The notes beneath the pieces were generated by a model. It saw nothing but the letters and a program-made list of their open reading frames with translations. It was not told the DNA's origin and made no database searches. From Streptomyces curacoi (GTDB taxonomy: Bacteria; Actinomycetota; Actinomycetes; Streptomycetales; Streptomycetaceae): a stretch of 48,148 bases of DNA. The stretch covers positions 1-48,148 of the forward strand of contig NZ_KQ947996.1 in the NCBI RefSeq assembly GCF_001513975.1, read 5' to 3'. The stretch's first letter is position 1. Every line of letters begins with the position of its first letter. A program made the position numbers and the translations under genes. Positions 16,296 through 24,351 of the stretch are shown here, one piece after another.

Positions 16296-17110
16296 TTGCC
16301 TGTGCTCATCGAGGCCGATCCCCCCACAGCCGAGGAGAGCCGGCGGCTGGTCGTGGTCGGCGCCGGGTTCCTCGGGGCGGAGGTGGCCGCCGTCGCGTGG
16401 CGGCTGGGCTGCGCGGTGACGCTCCTCGAACCCGCCCCGGTGCCGCTGGCCCACGCCGTCGGCACCGAGGTCGGCGAGCTGCTGACGCGCGCCCGCCTGG
16501 AACGGGGCGTGGACCTGCGCTGCGGGGCCATCGTGACCGAGGTGACCGGTGACGGTGTGCGGCTTGCCGACGGCCAACTCGTCGCGGGCGACGAGGTGTT
16601 GGTCGCGGTCGGCTCGCTGCCCAACACCGACTGGCTCGACGGCAGCGGGCTCGGCGTCGGCGACGGCGTGGTGTGCGACGCGTACTGCCAGGCCGCGCGG
16701 AACGTGTACGCCGCCGGAGACGTCGCCCGCTGGTACAACCCCCTGTTCGGGGTGCCGATGCGGATCGAGCACCGCACCAACGCCGCCGAGCAGGGCATGG
16801 CCGCGGCCCGCAATCTGCTCCACCGGGGCGCGCGCAGGCCGTTCGCGCCGGTGCCCTACTTCTGGTCCGACCAGTACGACATGAAGATCCAGGCGTACCC
16901 GGCCACCCGCGCGGCCACGACGAGGTCGCCGTGGTGGACGGCGATCCGGCGGAACGACGGTTCGTCGCCGCCTACGGCAGCGGCGACCGCGTGACCGGTG
17001 TCCTCGCGGTGGGCATGCCGCCCAAGGCGGTCCGGCGGTGGCGGCAGGCGATCGCGTCCAGCGCGAGCTGGCAGGAGGCGAGGGGAATCAGGGAGGCGCA
17101 AATTAATTGA
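16296..17110 (+). pseudogene. Truncated and frameshifted FAD/NAD(P)-dependent ferredoxin-type reductase
   Basis: The first frame (16296 to about 16910) encodes RRLVVVGAGFLGAEVAAVAWRLGCAVTLLEP, the NAD-binding fold of a rubredoxin/ferredoxin reductase, and later NVYAAGDVARWYNPLFG, the FAD-binding end motif. The N-terminal FAD-binding third (about 130 residues) is absent. Near 16910 the reading shifts: in another frame GHDEVAVVDGDPAERRFVAAYGSGDRVTGVLAVGMPPKAVRRWR continues the family to a stop at 17110. The shift sits in CCGCGCGGCC and is explained by gain of two bases (a GC duplication) or loss of one. Two independent lesions make it a pseudogene unless the base run is a sequencing error and a shortened protein is made. 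Confidence 0.8.
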
Positions 17111-17139
17111 CTTACGCAACGAGATGGTAAAGTGGCCGC
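17107..17139 (+). promoter_or_regulatory. Promoter giving a leaderless MarR transcript
   Basis: TTGACT (17107-17112) and TAAAGT (17128-17133) are separated by 15 bases; the ATG begins seven bases after the -10, so the first transcribed base would be the A of the start codon. The -35 overlaps the end of the reductase remnant. Confidence 0.5.
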
Positions 17140-17673
17140 ATGCCCACACCACCCACGCTCCGCGAACTCCCCGACACTCCCGCGTCCCCGGAAGTGGTCG
17201 AGATCGAGCGCGCGCTCACCCGCGTCACCTACCTGAGCACGCGCGCCCGGCAGCACGACCGGCTCATGGCGCTGGCCGGTGTGCCGCTGGACCGGGCCGC
17301 CGTGGCGCTGCTGCGCCAGGTCGCCGACTCGGAGCCGCTGCGGCCCGGGGAGCTGGCCAACCGGCTGGGGGTGGAGGCCTCGCACGTCACGCGCACGGTC
17401 CAGCAGCTGCAGAAGACCGGCTATGTCACCCGCGTCCCCGACCCCCGGGACCGCCGCGCCCAGCGCATCGAACTCACCGACACCGGCCGGGAGGCCATCG
17501 CCCGCGTCCGTGACGCCGGCGCCCGTGGCATGCAGCTCGCCCTGGCCGACTGGACCCCCGAGGAACTGTCTCAGCTGGCCACCCTCTTCCACCGCATGGT
17601 CGACGACTTCCTCGCCCACGCCGTCGACGAGGAGAGCGAACCGCGGGCGGCGGCACCGGCCGCAACCGCCTGA
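17140..17673 (+). CDS. MarR-family transcriptional regulator
   Basis: A 177-residue MarR protein. Dimerisation helices come first (ASPEVVEIERALTRVTYLSTRARQHDRLMALAGVPLDRAAVALLRQVA). The winged helix reads RPGELANRLGVEASHVTRTVQQLQKTGYVTRVPDPRDRRAQRIELTDTGREAI with the DRR wing motif. The C-terminus (EPRAAAPAATA) is a disordered tail. No ribosome site exists before the ATG, in line with the leaderless promoter. It follows a broken reductase gene and is convergent with an MFS gene, so its target may be lost or may be the reductase. A strong hairpin terminator follows. Confidence 0.9.
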   Translation: MPTPPTLRELPDTPASPEVVEIERALTRVTYLSTRARQHDRLMALAGVPLDRAAVALLRQVADSEPLRPGELANRLGVEASHVTRTVQQLQKTGYVTRVPDPRDRRAQRIELTDTGREAIARVRDAGARGMQLALADWTPEELSQLATLFHRMVDDFLAHAVDEESEPRAAAPAATA

Positions 17674-17679
17674 CGGGTC

Positions 17680-17713
17680 CCCTCGCGCGGATCACACCGA
17701 CTTCGCGCGAGGG
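17680..17713. terminator. Perfect 10-bp bidirectional hairpin between MarR and MFS genes
   Basis: CCCTCGCGCG (17680-17689) pairs exactly with CGCGCGAGGG (17704-17713) over a 14-base loop. It lies between convergent genes and runs into the last codons of the MFS gene (stop at 17692). Confidence 0.7.
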
Positions 17714-18918
17714 CGCCCACCGGACGAGCCGGGCGTCGGGGCGCCCTGTCCGGGCTGCGCGGGCTCGCGCAGCCCGCACAGCAGCAGCCGGCCCAGCGCC
17801 GGCAGGACGATGAGCGGGACGAGCGCCGTCCGCAGCGAGGTGGCGTCGGCCAGGGCCCCGATGACCGGGGCGGCGAGACCGCCGACGCTCACCGTCAGCC
17901 CCAGCGTCACACCGCTCGCCGTCCCCGTCCGCCCGGGCAGGTAGTCCTGGCCGAGGGTGATGTGCAGCGAGAAGGGGACGTACAGGCCGGCCGACGCCAG
18001 GGCGACGAACAGATAGAGCGCCGGCCCGGGTACCAGGACCACACCGGCCACCGCGAGCACGGTCAGCACGTAAGCGTGGCGTACGACGGCGAGGCGCCCG
18101 TACCGGTCGGCGAGCCGGCCCCCGGCCACCGTGCCCACCGCGCCGCCGGCATAGAGGACACACAGTGCGGCCGTCCCCGCCACGTCGTCGCCGCCGGTCC
18201 GCTGCCTGATGTACAGCGAGACGAACGCGCTCAGCCCGACGAACACGACCGACCGGCACACGATGGCGCCGGACAGCCGCAGGAAGGACGCCCAGTCGTC
18301 CGGGCCGGCGCCCACCCCCTGGCCGGCCACCGCGCCACGCCCTCCGGCCGAACGCACCGCCGCCGCGCACAGGGCCGCCCCCACGACGGCCGGGACGACC
18401 AGCAGGGGAGAGGCGCCGAGACCGCCGGTTGCGACCACCGCCGCCACCAGCAGCGGGGCGAGGGCGAAGCCGACGTTGCCGCCGAGGGAGAACCAGCCCA
18501 TCGCCGTATGGCTGCCGTGCGCCGCGTCGCGGGCCGCGCGGGCGGCCTCCGGGTGGTAGGCGGCAACGCCGATCCCCGACACGGCCACCACCGCCAGCGT
18601 CAGCGCGTAGGAATCCATGACCCCGCTCAACGCGACCCCGGCGCCGCCCGTCAGCGCGCTCAGCGGCAGCAGCCACGGCATCGCCCACCGGTCGGTGAGC
18701 GCCCCGAACAACGGCTGCACCACCGACGACAGCAAAGAGGCGGCGAGCACGACGCCCGAGGCGGCGGCATGGCTGTAGGCGCGCTCGGCGACGAAGTACG
18801 GGACGAGGGCCGCGACGGCGCCCTGGTAGACGTCGACACAGGCGTGGCCCAGGGACATCAGCGTGATGGCTCTGTTGCGTTTCGTGGACACCCTGGGATC
18901 GTCGCGGGGGCCAGGCAT
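17692..18918 (-). CDS. MFS transporter of the fosmidomycin-resistance (Fsr) type
   Basis: A 408-residue protein with about twelve hydrophobic helices. The N-terminal signature ITLMSLGHACVDVYQGAVAALVPYFVAERAYSHAAASGVVLAASLLSSVVQPLFGALTDRW matches Fsr-like exporters, including the GHxxxDxYQG motif. A second half follows after a glycine/alanine-rich loop (GGRGAVAGQGVGAGPDD). The start is set at the ATG 18918 (MPGPRDDP); a GTG nine codons later is also possible. It is divergent from an AraC-family gene only 27 bases away, a common regulator-exporter pair. The substrate is not inferable. The 3' end overlaps the hairpin shared with the MarR gene. Confidence 0.9.
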   Translation of the reverse strand: MPGPRDDPRVSTKRNRAITLMSLGHACVDVYQGAVAALVPYFVAERAYSHAAASGVVLAASLLSSVVQPLFGALTDRWAMPWLLPLSALTGGAGVALSGVMDSYALTLAVVAVSGIGVAAYHPEAARAARDAAHGSHTAMGWFSLGGNVGFALAPLLVAAVVATGGLGASPLLVVPAVVGAALCAAAVRSAGGRGAVAGQGVGAGPDDWASFLRLSGAIVCRSVVFVGLSAFVSLYIRQRTGGDDVAGTAALCVLYAGGAVGTVAGGRLADRYGRLAVVRHAYVLTVLAVAGVVLVPGPALYLFVALASAGLYVPFSLHITLGQDYLPGRTGTASGVTLGLTVSVGGLAAPVIGALADATSLRTALVPLIVLPALGRLLLCGLREPAQPGQGAPTPGSSGGRPRAKSV

Positions 18919-18929
18919 GGCTCGCTTTC

Positions 18930-18935
18930 GATAAT
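18930..18935 (+). promoter_or_regulatory. -10 element for the AraC-family gene
   Basis: GATAAT at 18930-18935 lies 10 bases before the GTG at 18946. The 27-base intergenic gap forces the divergent MFS and AraC promoters to overlap. The AraC transcript is probably leaderless or nearly so. Confidence 0.4.
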
Positions 18936-18945
18936 CTGCCTGTCT

Positions 18946-19704
18946 GTGCCGAACATCCGCCACACCCGGACCGCGCCGACCCGCGCCCAGGTCCTGGCCG
19001 CCGGGGAACGCATCGACGCGCACCGGCACGACGACCACCAGATCGTCTACGCGGGCTCCGGCGTCCTCGCCGTCACCACCGACGCCGGTACCTGGTTCGC
19101 GCCCGGCAACCGCGCCATCTGGGTCCCCGCGGGCACCGTCCACGCACACCGCGCCCACGGCCACCTGGACCTCCACCTGGTCGGCCTGCCCGCCGACGAC
19201 AACCCGCTCGGCCTGGACGCCCCCACCGTCCTCGCTGTCGGCCCGCTGCTGCGCGAGCTGATCCTCGCCCACACCCGCGAGCCCGACGACGACAGCCCTG
19301 AGCGCCGCCGTCTGCTCGCCGTCCTGCGCGACCAGCTGCGCGCCTCACCCCAGCAGCCCCTGCGCCTGCCCACCCCCACCGACCCGCGGCTCGCCGCGGT
19401 CTGCGCCCTGGTCCACGCCGACCCCGCCGACCCGCGCACCCTCGCCGCCCTCGGCGCCGCGACCGGAGCCGGCGAGCGCACCCTCAGCCGGCTCTTCCGC
19501 AGCGAGTTCGGCATGACCTTCCCGCAGTGGCGCACCCAGTCGCGCCTCTACCACGCGCTGCGGCTCCTCGCCGAGGACACACCCGTCACCACCGTCGCCC
19601 ACCGCTGCGGCTGGTCCTCCGCCAGCGCCTTCATCGACGTCTTCCGGCGCTCCTTCGGGTACACGCCCGGAACCCACAACCGCCGCGCCCCGCGAGACCG
19701 GTGA
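18946..19704 (+). CDS. AraC-family regulator with N-terminal cupin
   Basis: A 252-residue protein. The N-terminal cupin (RIDAHRHDDHQIVYAGSGVLAVTTDAGTWFAPGNRAIWVPAGTVHAHRAHG) resembles those of RmlC-type AraC regulators that sense small ligands or metals. The C-terminal double helix-turn-helix is complete (LAALGAATGAGERTLSRLFRSEFGMTFPQWRTQSRLYHALRLLAEDTPVTTVAHRCGWSSASAFIDVFRRSFGYTPG). It is divergent from the MFS exporter gene at 17692-18918, which it most likely controls. The GTG at 18946 is the first start consistent with the family; the upstream frame is open but lies across the divergent promoter. A hairpin terminator follows. Confidence 0.92.
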   Translation: MPNIRHTRTAPTRAQVLAAGERIDAHRHDDHQIVYAGSGVLAVTTDAGTWFAPGNRAIWVPAGTVHAHRAHGHLDLHLVGLPADDNPLGLDAPTVLAVGPLLRELILAHTREPDDDSPERRRLLAVLRDQLRASPQQPLRLPTPTDPRLAAVCALVHADPADPRTLAALGAATGAGERTLSRLFRSEFGMTFPQWRTQSRLYHALRLLAEDTPVTTVAHRCGWSSASAFIDVFRRSFGYTPGTHNRRAPRDR

Positions 19705-19711
19705 CGGACAG

Positions 19712-19726
19712 GGCGGGCGACCCGCC
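19712..19726 (+). terminator. Hairpin after the AraC-family gene
   Basis: GGCGGG (19712-19717) pairs with CCCGCC (19721-19726) over CGA, eight bases past the stop. Confidence 0.55.
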
Positions 19727-19776
19727 GTGACCTACTCTCCGGTAGCATCCGGCGGCAGGTCATCCAAGGAGGATCC

Positions 19777-20157
19777 GTGCCCCGGTCCCAACGCTCCCCC
19801 CTGCTGCTCGCCGGCCTGCTGGCCACAGCGGGCGCAGCCCACTTCGCCGCCCCACGCCGCTTCGACGAGACCGTGCCGCGCACCCTGCCGGGGACGCCCC
19901 GGGCATGGACGTACGCCAGTGGCGTCGCCGAACTCGCGCTGGCGGCCGGGCTGGCGCTGCCGCGCACCCGCAAGGCCGCCGCGCTGGCCACGGCCGCCTT
20001 CTTCGTCGGCGTGTTCCCGGCGAACGTGAAGATGGCCGTCGACTGGCGGCACCGCCCCACCCCGCAGAAGGCCGCCGCCATCGGCCGGCTGCCGCTGCAG
20101 ATCCCCCTCGTGCTGTGGGCCCGCGGCGTCGCGAAGAACGCGGAGGGCCGGTCATGA
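19777..20157 (+). CDS. DoxX-like small membrane protein
   Basis: A 126-residue protein with four hydrophobic segments (LLLAGLLATAGAAHFAAP, WTYASGVAELALAAGLALP, AAALATAAFFVGVFPANVKMAVDW, LPLQIPLVLWARGV). The pattern AHF...P and GVAELALAAGLALPRTR...FFVGVFPANVKMA is that of DoxX-family proteins. DoxX-family members have been linked to thiol/redox functions in membranes, but this subtype is uncharacterised as far as I know. The GTG at 19777 follows AAGGAGG. Its stop overlaps the start of the peroxiredoxin gene (ATGA), so a joint role in oxidative defence is plausible. Confidence 0.85.
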   Translation: MPRSQRSPLLLAGLLATAGAAHFAAPRRFDETVPRTLPGTPRAWTYASGVAELALAAGLALPRTRKAAALATAAFFVGVFPANVKMAVDWRHRPTPQKAAAIGRLPLQIPLVLWARGVAKNAEGRS

Positions 20158-20612
20158 GCACCCGAGTGGAGGTCGGCGACAAGGTCGAGGACTTCGCGCT
20201 GCCGGACGAGACCGGCACCACCCGCAACCTCACCGAGCTGCTCGCCGAGGGCCCGGTGGTGCTCTTCTTCTACCCCGCCGCCCTCACCCCCGGCTGCACC
20301 GCGGAGGCCTGCCACTTCCGCGACCTCGCCGCCGAGTTCGCCGCCGTCGGCGCGCGGCCCGTGGGCATCAGCGGCGACGCGGTCGAACGCCAGCAGGAGT
20401 TCGCCGACCGGCACACGCTCGGCATGCCGCTGCTGTCCGACGCCGACGGCACGGTCCGCGAGCGGTTCGGCGTGACCCGGGGCTTCTCGCTGGCGCCCAC
20501 CAAACGGGTCACCTTCGTCATAGGGCAGGACCGCACGGTCCTGGAGGTCGTCCGCAGCGAACTGCGCATGAACACCCACGCCGACCGGGCCCTGGCCGCG
20601 CTGCGGAAGTGA
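20154..20612 (+). CDS. Peroxiredoxin, Bcp/PrxQ type
   Basis: A 152-residue thiol peroxidase that reduces peroxides. The fold is complete: VEVGDKVEDFALPDETGTTRNLTELLAEGPVVLFFYPAALTPGCTAEACHFRDLAAEF. The peroxidatic C48 (TPGC) and a second cysteine C53 are four residues apart, as in PrxQ/Bcp enzymes that form an intramolecular disulfide. Later motifs are GISGDAVERQQEFADRHTLGMPLLSDADGTVRERFGV. The ATG overlaps the DoxX-like stop, which fixes the start. A weak hairpin (GCCCG/CGGGC, 20614-20633) follows the stop. Confidence 0.93.
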   Translation: MSTRVEVGDKVEDFALPDETGTTRNLTELLAEGPVVLFFYPAALTPGCTAEACHFRDLAAEFAAVGARPVGISGDAVERQQEFADRHTLGMPLLSDADGTVRERFGVTRGFSLAPTKRVTFVIGQDRTVLEVVRSELRMNTHADRALAALRK

Positions 20613-20643
20613 CGCCCGGGCATCCGCTCGGGCAGCGCGGTTG

Positions 20644-23013
20644 ATGCGGTGTCCCTCAGGACCCATCCTGGAGCACATGGAGCACGTCTCCGCCGCGATC
20701 GTCCTCGACGCCCAGGGTGTCGTCACGGGGTGGAGCGAGGGCGCCCAGCGGCTGACGGGCCGCACGGCCGAGGAGGCCGTGGGGCGGCCGGCGCGCGAGC
20801 TGCTCGCCGAGGACCCGCCGCTCGCCGACGGGGCCGCGCCGAACGGCACCGTCGTCCTCCGCCACCGTGACGGCTCCGCGGTCCCGGCCGATCTGACGGC
20901 CAGCCCCGTGCTGGGCGAGGACGGCGCGCCCGCGGGCTACGTCGTCACCGCACGGCAGCCCGGCGACCCGGAGCCGACACTCGCCGAGCAGGCCTTCCAG
21001 CAGGCCTCGATGTCGATGTCCGTCTTCGACACCGAGCAGCGCTACCTGCGCCTGAACGGCGCCGCCTGCCAGGTGATGGGCGTCCCCGAGGAGGTACTGC
21101 TCGGCCGGCCCTTCCCGGAGACCGTGGAGGACGCCGAGCACAGCCGGGGCTTTCTGTGGCACCTGCGCCAGGTCGCCGAGACGGGCAGGCCGCTGCGCTA
21201 CGAGAGCTACACGGGTGCCCCGGCGCTGAACCGGGAGCATGCCTGGACCACCGACATGTGGCCGGTGCGCGACTCCTCCGGCCGGCTGATCGGCACGGCC
21301 CTCGCCGCGTTCGACAGCACCGAACAGTACTGGGCCAGGCAGCGGCTGGCCCTGCTCAACGAGGCGGCGGCCACCATCGGCACCACCCTGGACGTGGTGC
21401 GCACCACCGAGGAGCTGATCGGGGTCGTGGTGCCCCGGTTCGCCGACTTCGCCAGCGTGGACCTGTTCGACTGGGTCCTCGGGGCGGAGGAGGCGCCGGT
21501 CCTGCCCGGTGCGGAAATCGCGCTGCGCCGCGTCGCCCACGGCTCCGGCAGCGAGGGCACCCCGGAAGCGGCCGTACGCCTGGGCGAGGTGGACTTCTAC
21601 CCCGCGTTCTCGCCGCCCGCACGGGCGATCATGGAAGGCCGGGTGATCCTCAGCCAGGCGGGCGAGCCCGCGTTCATGCGCTGGGTCGCGGAACGCAACG
21701 CCCGCGCTCCGGCCGGCCGGCGGCACCGCGTGGGCGCCCACTCGATGATGGCCGTGCCGCTGCGGGCCCGGGGCACCACGCTCGGCGTCGCGGTGGCCGT
21801 GCGCATCGGACAGCCGGACGACTACGGCGCCGACGACGCCGTCTTCGCCGAGGAACTCGGCAGCCGGGCCGCCGTCTGCATCGACAACGCCCGCCGCTTC
21901 GCCCGGGAACGCACCACCGCACTGGCCCTGCAGCACAACCTGCTGCCCCGGGGACTGCCCGGACAGGCGGCCGTCGAGGTCGCGCACCGCTATCGGCCGT
22001 CCGGATCGCAGGCCGGCATCGGCGGCGACTGGTTCGACGTGATCCCGCTGTCCGGCGGCCGCGTCGCCCTCGTCGTCGGCGACGTCGTCGGACACGGCAT
22101 CCCGTCATCGGCCACCATGGGCCGCCTGTGCACGGCCGTACGCACCCTCGCCGACGTGGACCTGCCGCCCGACGAACTCCTCACCCACCTCGACGACCTG
22201 GTCACCCACCTCGCCGGGGACGACACCAACGAGGTGGCCGAACTGGGCGCCACCTGCCTGTACTCCGTCTACGACCCCGTCACCCGCCGCCTCGGCCTCG
22301 CCGCCGCCGGCCATCCGCCCCCGGCCGTCGTCCTGCCCGACGGCACCACGCAGATCATCGAGATCAGCGCCGGCCCCCCGCTCGGCGTCGGCGGGCTGCC
22401 CTTCGAGGCGGTGGAGGTGGAACTGCCCGAGGGCTCACTGGTCGCGCTGTACACCGACGGCCTCATCCAGGACCGCGACCGCGACATCGACCACGCCACC
22501 GCCGAGCTGTGCCGCGCGCTGACCGCGCCCGCCGAGACCCTCGACGCCCTGTGCGACACCGTGCTGAAGGCCGTCCTGCCGGAGGACCCCAGCGACGACG
22601 TGGCCCTGCTGCTGGCCCGTACCCGGGCCCTCGGCGCGGACCGCATCGCCACCTGGGACGTGACCCCCGACCCCGAGCACGTGGCCGCCACCCGGCAGGC
22701 CGCCACGGAGCAACTGACCGCGTGGGGACTGGACGAGACCTCCTTCGTCACCGAACTCGTCGTCAGCGAACTCGTCACCAACGCCATCCGGTACGGCGCA
22801 CCGCCCATCCAGCTCCGTCTGATCCGCGACCGCACCCTCATCTGCGAGGTCTCCGACGGCAGTTCCACCTCCCCGCATCTGCGCCGGGCCCACGCCTATG
22901 ACGAGGGCGGCCGCGGACTGCTGCTCGTCGCCCAGCTCACCCAGCGCTGGGGCAGCCGGCAGACCGGCAGCGGCAAGACGATCTGGGCCGAACAGCCGCT
23001 GCCGCCGGGCTGA
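20644..23013 (+). CDS. PAS-PAS-GAF-PP2C phosphatase with C-terminal RsbW-like kinase domain
   Basis: A 789-residue signalling protein. Two PAS domains (about residues 10-105, AAIVLDAQGVVTGWSEGAQRLTGRTAEEAVGRP; and 115-230, QASMSMSVFDTEQRYLRLNGAACQVMG), a GAF domain (about 240-417), a SpoIIE/RsbU-type PP2C domain (about 430-660, with GGDWFDVIPL and VVGDVVGHGIPSSATMGRL), and an HATPase_c_2 domain (670-789, ELVVSELVTNAIRYG and GGRGLLLVAQLTQRWG). It should sense small ligands or redox cues and reset anti-sigma-antagonist phosphorylation, thereby tuning SigB-type sigma factors. Phosphatase and opposing serine kinase are thus in one chain. The start is uncertain: ATG 20644 or ATG 20677 (MEHVSAA). 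It is convergent with, and abuts, the cupin gene. Confidence 0.92.
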   Translation: MRCPSGPILEHMEHVSAAIVLDAQGVVTGWSEGAQRLTGRTAEEAVGRPARELLAEDPPLADGAAPNGTVVLRHRDGSAVPADLTASPVLGEDGAPAGYVVTARQPGDPEPTLAEQAFQQASMSMSVFDTEQRYLRLNGAACQVMGVPEEVLLGRPFPETVEDAEHSRGFLWHLRQVAETGRPLRYESYTGAPALNREHAWTTDMWPVRDSSGRLIGTALAAFDSTEQYWARQRLALLNEAAATIGTTLDVVRTTEELIGVVVPRFADFASVDLFDWVLGAEEAPVLPGAEIALRRVAHGSGSEGTPEAAVRLGEVDFYPAFSPPARAIMEGRVILSQAGEPAFMRWVAERNARAPAGRRHRVGAHSMMAVPLRARGTTLGVAVAVRIGQPDDYGADDAVFAEELGSRAAVCIDNARRFARERTTALALQHNLLPRGLPGQAAVEVAHRYRPSGSQAGIGGDWFDVIPLSGGRVALVVGDVVGHGIPSSATMGRLCTAVRTLADVDLPPDELLTHLDDLVTHLAGDDTNEVAELGATCLYSVYDPVTRRLGLAAAGHPPPAVVLPDGTTQIIEISAGPPLGVGGLPFEAVEVELPEGSLVALYTDGLIQDRDRDIDHATAELCRALTAPAETLDALCDTVLKAVLPEDPSDDVALLLARTRALGADRIATWDVTPDPEHVAATRQAATEQLTAWGLDETSFVTELVVSELVTNAIRYGAPPIQLRLIRDRTLICEVSDGSSTSPHLRRAHAYDEGGRGLLLVAQLTQRWGSRQTGSGKTIWAEQPLPPG

Positions 23014-23448
23014 TCACTCGAACGGGCAGCCGGGGTTCGGCGCGTCCTGCGACAACGGCGCGCCGTGCGGCAGCACATAGAGCACGTCGATGACGATCGG
23101 CGTGTCCCCCTCGTTGCGGCCTATGTGGACGTTGCCCGGCCCGGCCGGCTCCTCGATGAAACTGCCCGGCGGGTACACGCCGTCGGAGGCGCAGCTGGAG
23201 TCGTAGTGGCTCAGCGTGCCCTGCTGCATGTAGGCGTACAGGGGGCCGTCGTGGTAGTGCCAGCCGGTGGCCTGGCCGGGCGGGATGGTGATCTCCCGGA
23301 GGATGTAGTCGGTGTCGCCGACGGTTCTCTGACTGATGACCCGGCCGCTGACTCCCGGCCCCGGGGGAGTCGCCTGGGCGGGTCCGCAGACGAGGACGGT
23401 GGCGGCGGCCACCACGCCGGTGACGGCGGTACGCAGTGCTGGGCGCAT
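23014..23448 (-). CDS. Secreted cupin-domain protein
   Basis: A 144-residue protein. Residues 1-28 form a signal peptide (MRPALRTAVTGVVAAATVLVCGPAQA). The rest is one cupin barrel with the first metal motif in ATGWHYHDGPLYAYMQQGTLSHY (His-Tyr-His) and a second half PPGSFIEEPAGPGNVHIGRNEGDTPIVIDVLYVLP. Cysteines in the mature part (SSCASD and a final GCPFE) may form a disulfide. The ATG at 23448 has GGAGG nine bases upstream. Function unknown; similar exported cupins are common in Streptomyces. Its stop is directly adjacent to that of the PP2C gene on the opposite strand. Confidence 0.85.
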   Translation of the reverse strand: MRPALRTAVTGVVAAATVLVCGPAQATPPGPGVSGRVISQRTVGDTDYILREITIPPGQATGWHYHDGPLYAYMQQGTLSHYDSSCASDGVYPPGSFIEEPAGPGNVHIGRNEGDTPIVIDVLYVLPHGAPLSQDAPNPGCPFE

Positions 23449-23655
23449 ACGAGGAGCCTCCAGGGCCGGGAGAGCGGCGGGCGGTCGAACGGACGGTCGC
23501 CGTGAACATAGAGGCTGGGAAGGGCAGTCGGGGGCCGAACGGGTGAATCCGCGACGGTGCAGCACCGGATACCGCGGATGACGCAGCACCCCTCTGGTCA
23601 CGGGGCCACTCGGTGACTGCTGGGGCCGGGCGAAGTGCCGCCGGTCGCCGAGCGT

Positions 23656-23673
23656 GGCCGGCCTCGGCCGGCC
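23656..23673 (-). terminator. Hairpin after the phosphoesterase gene
   Basis: GGCCGG (23656-23661) pairs with CCGGCC (23668-23673) across six bases, nine bases past the stop at 23682. The stretch 23449-23655 contains the cupin promoter region and no visible gene. Confidence 0.5.
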
Positions 23674-23681
23674 GCCACCGT

Positions 23682-24293
23682 TCAGCCCTCGTCGTCCTCC
23701 GCGGCGACCTGGGCGAGGGTACGGCCGGTCAGCGCCGAACGGGCGCGGTACGGGTTCGGGGTGCCGTGCCCGCCCGAGCGCCCCTTGCCGGCCTTCACCA
23801 GCAGCCACGCCTCCCGGTCGCCGTCCTGCCCGCCGCGGAACCGGGTCAGGGCGTACTCGCCGTGCAGCTTCGATCCCCTCAGCCGGAACGTGGCATGCCC
23901 GCGCTCGATGGACTCGTCGAAGTCCACGGGGCGCCCCTTGCGGTCGTGGCTCAGCGGCTCGTACGTGCCGTGATCCCAGACGATGACCGTGCCGCCGCCG
24001 TACTCGCCCTTCGGGATCACGCCCTCGAACTCCTCGTACTCCAGCGGATGGTCCTCGGTGGGCATGGCGAGCCGCTTGTCGCTGGGATCGTCGGACGGCC
24101 CCTTCGGCACCGACCAGGACTTCAGTACGTCGGCCACCTGAAGCCGGAAGTCGAAGTGCAGGGTGCTTGCGTCATGGATCTGCACCACGAACCGCGGCTC
24201 GTCACCGGAGCCCGCCGCCCGCCCCTCGGGCTCCCGGGTCCGCCCGAAGTCACGCTTGCCGTGGTAGTCCCGCAGCCGGTCCTTCTCGCCCAC
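23682..24293 (-). CDS. Stand-alone LigD-type 3'-phosphoesterase (PE domain)
   Basis: A 203-residue protein consisting of the PE domain found at the N-terminus of Pseudomonas-type LigD. It starts VGEKDRLRDYHGKRDFGRTREPEG, then FVVQIHDASTLHFDFRLQVADVLKSWSVPKGPSDDPSDKRLAMPTEDHPLEYEEFEGVIPKGEYGGGTVIVWDHGTYEP, the family's conserved core with catalytic His/Asp residues. It removes 3'-ribonucleotides and 3'-phosphates at breaks before ligation. The GTG at 24293 has AAGGAGG five bases upstream and is preferred over a TTG 17 codons earlier. It is downstream of an aldo/keto reductase gene on the same strand. No ku gene is nearby. Confidence 0.92.
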   Translation of the reverse strand: MGEKDRLRDYHGKRDFGRTREPEGRAAGSGDEPRFVVQIHDASTLHFDFRLQVADVLKSWSVPKGPSDDPSDKRLAMPTEDHPLEYEEFEGVIPKGEYGGGTVIVWDHGTYEPLSHDRKGRPVDFDESIERGHATFRLRGSKLHGEYALTRFRGGQDGDREAWLLVKAGKGRSGGHGTPNPYRARSALTGRTLAQVAAEDDEG

Positions 24294-24351
24294 GAGCTCC
24301 TCCTTCCCGAGCGCCCCGAGTACCCCGGCGACGGGGCGGGGCAACGCGCGC

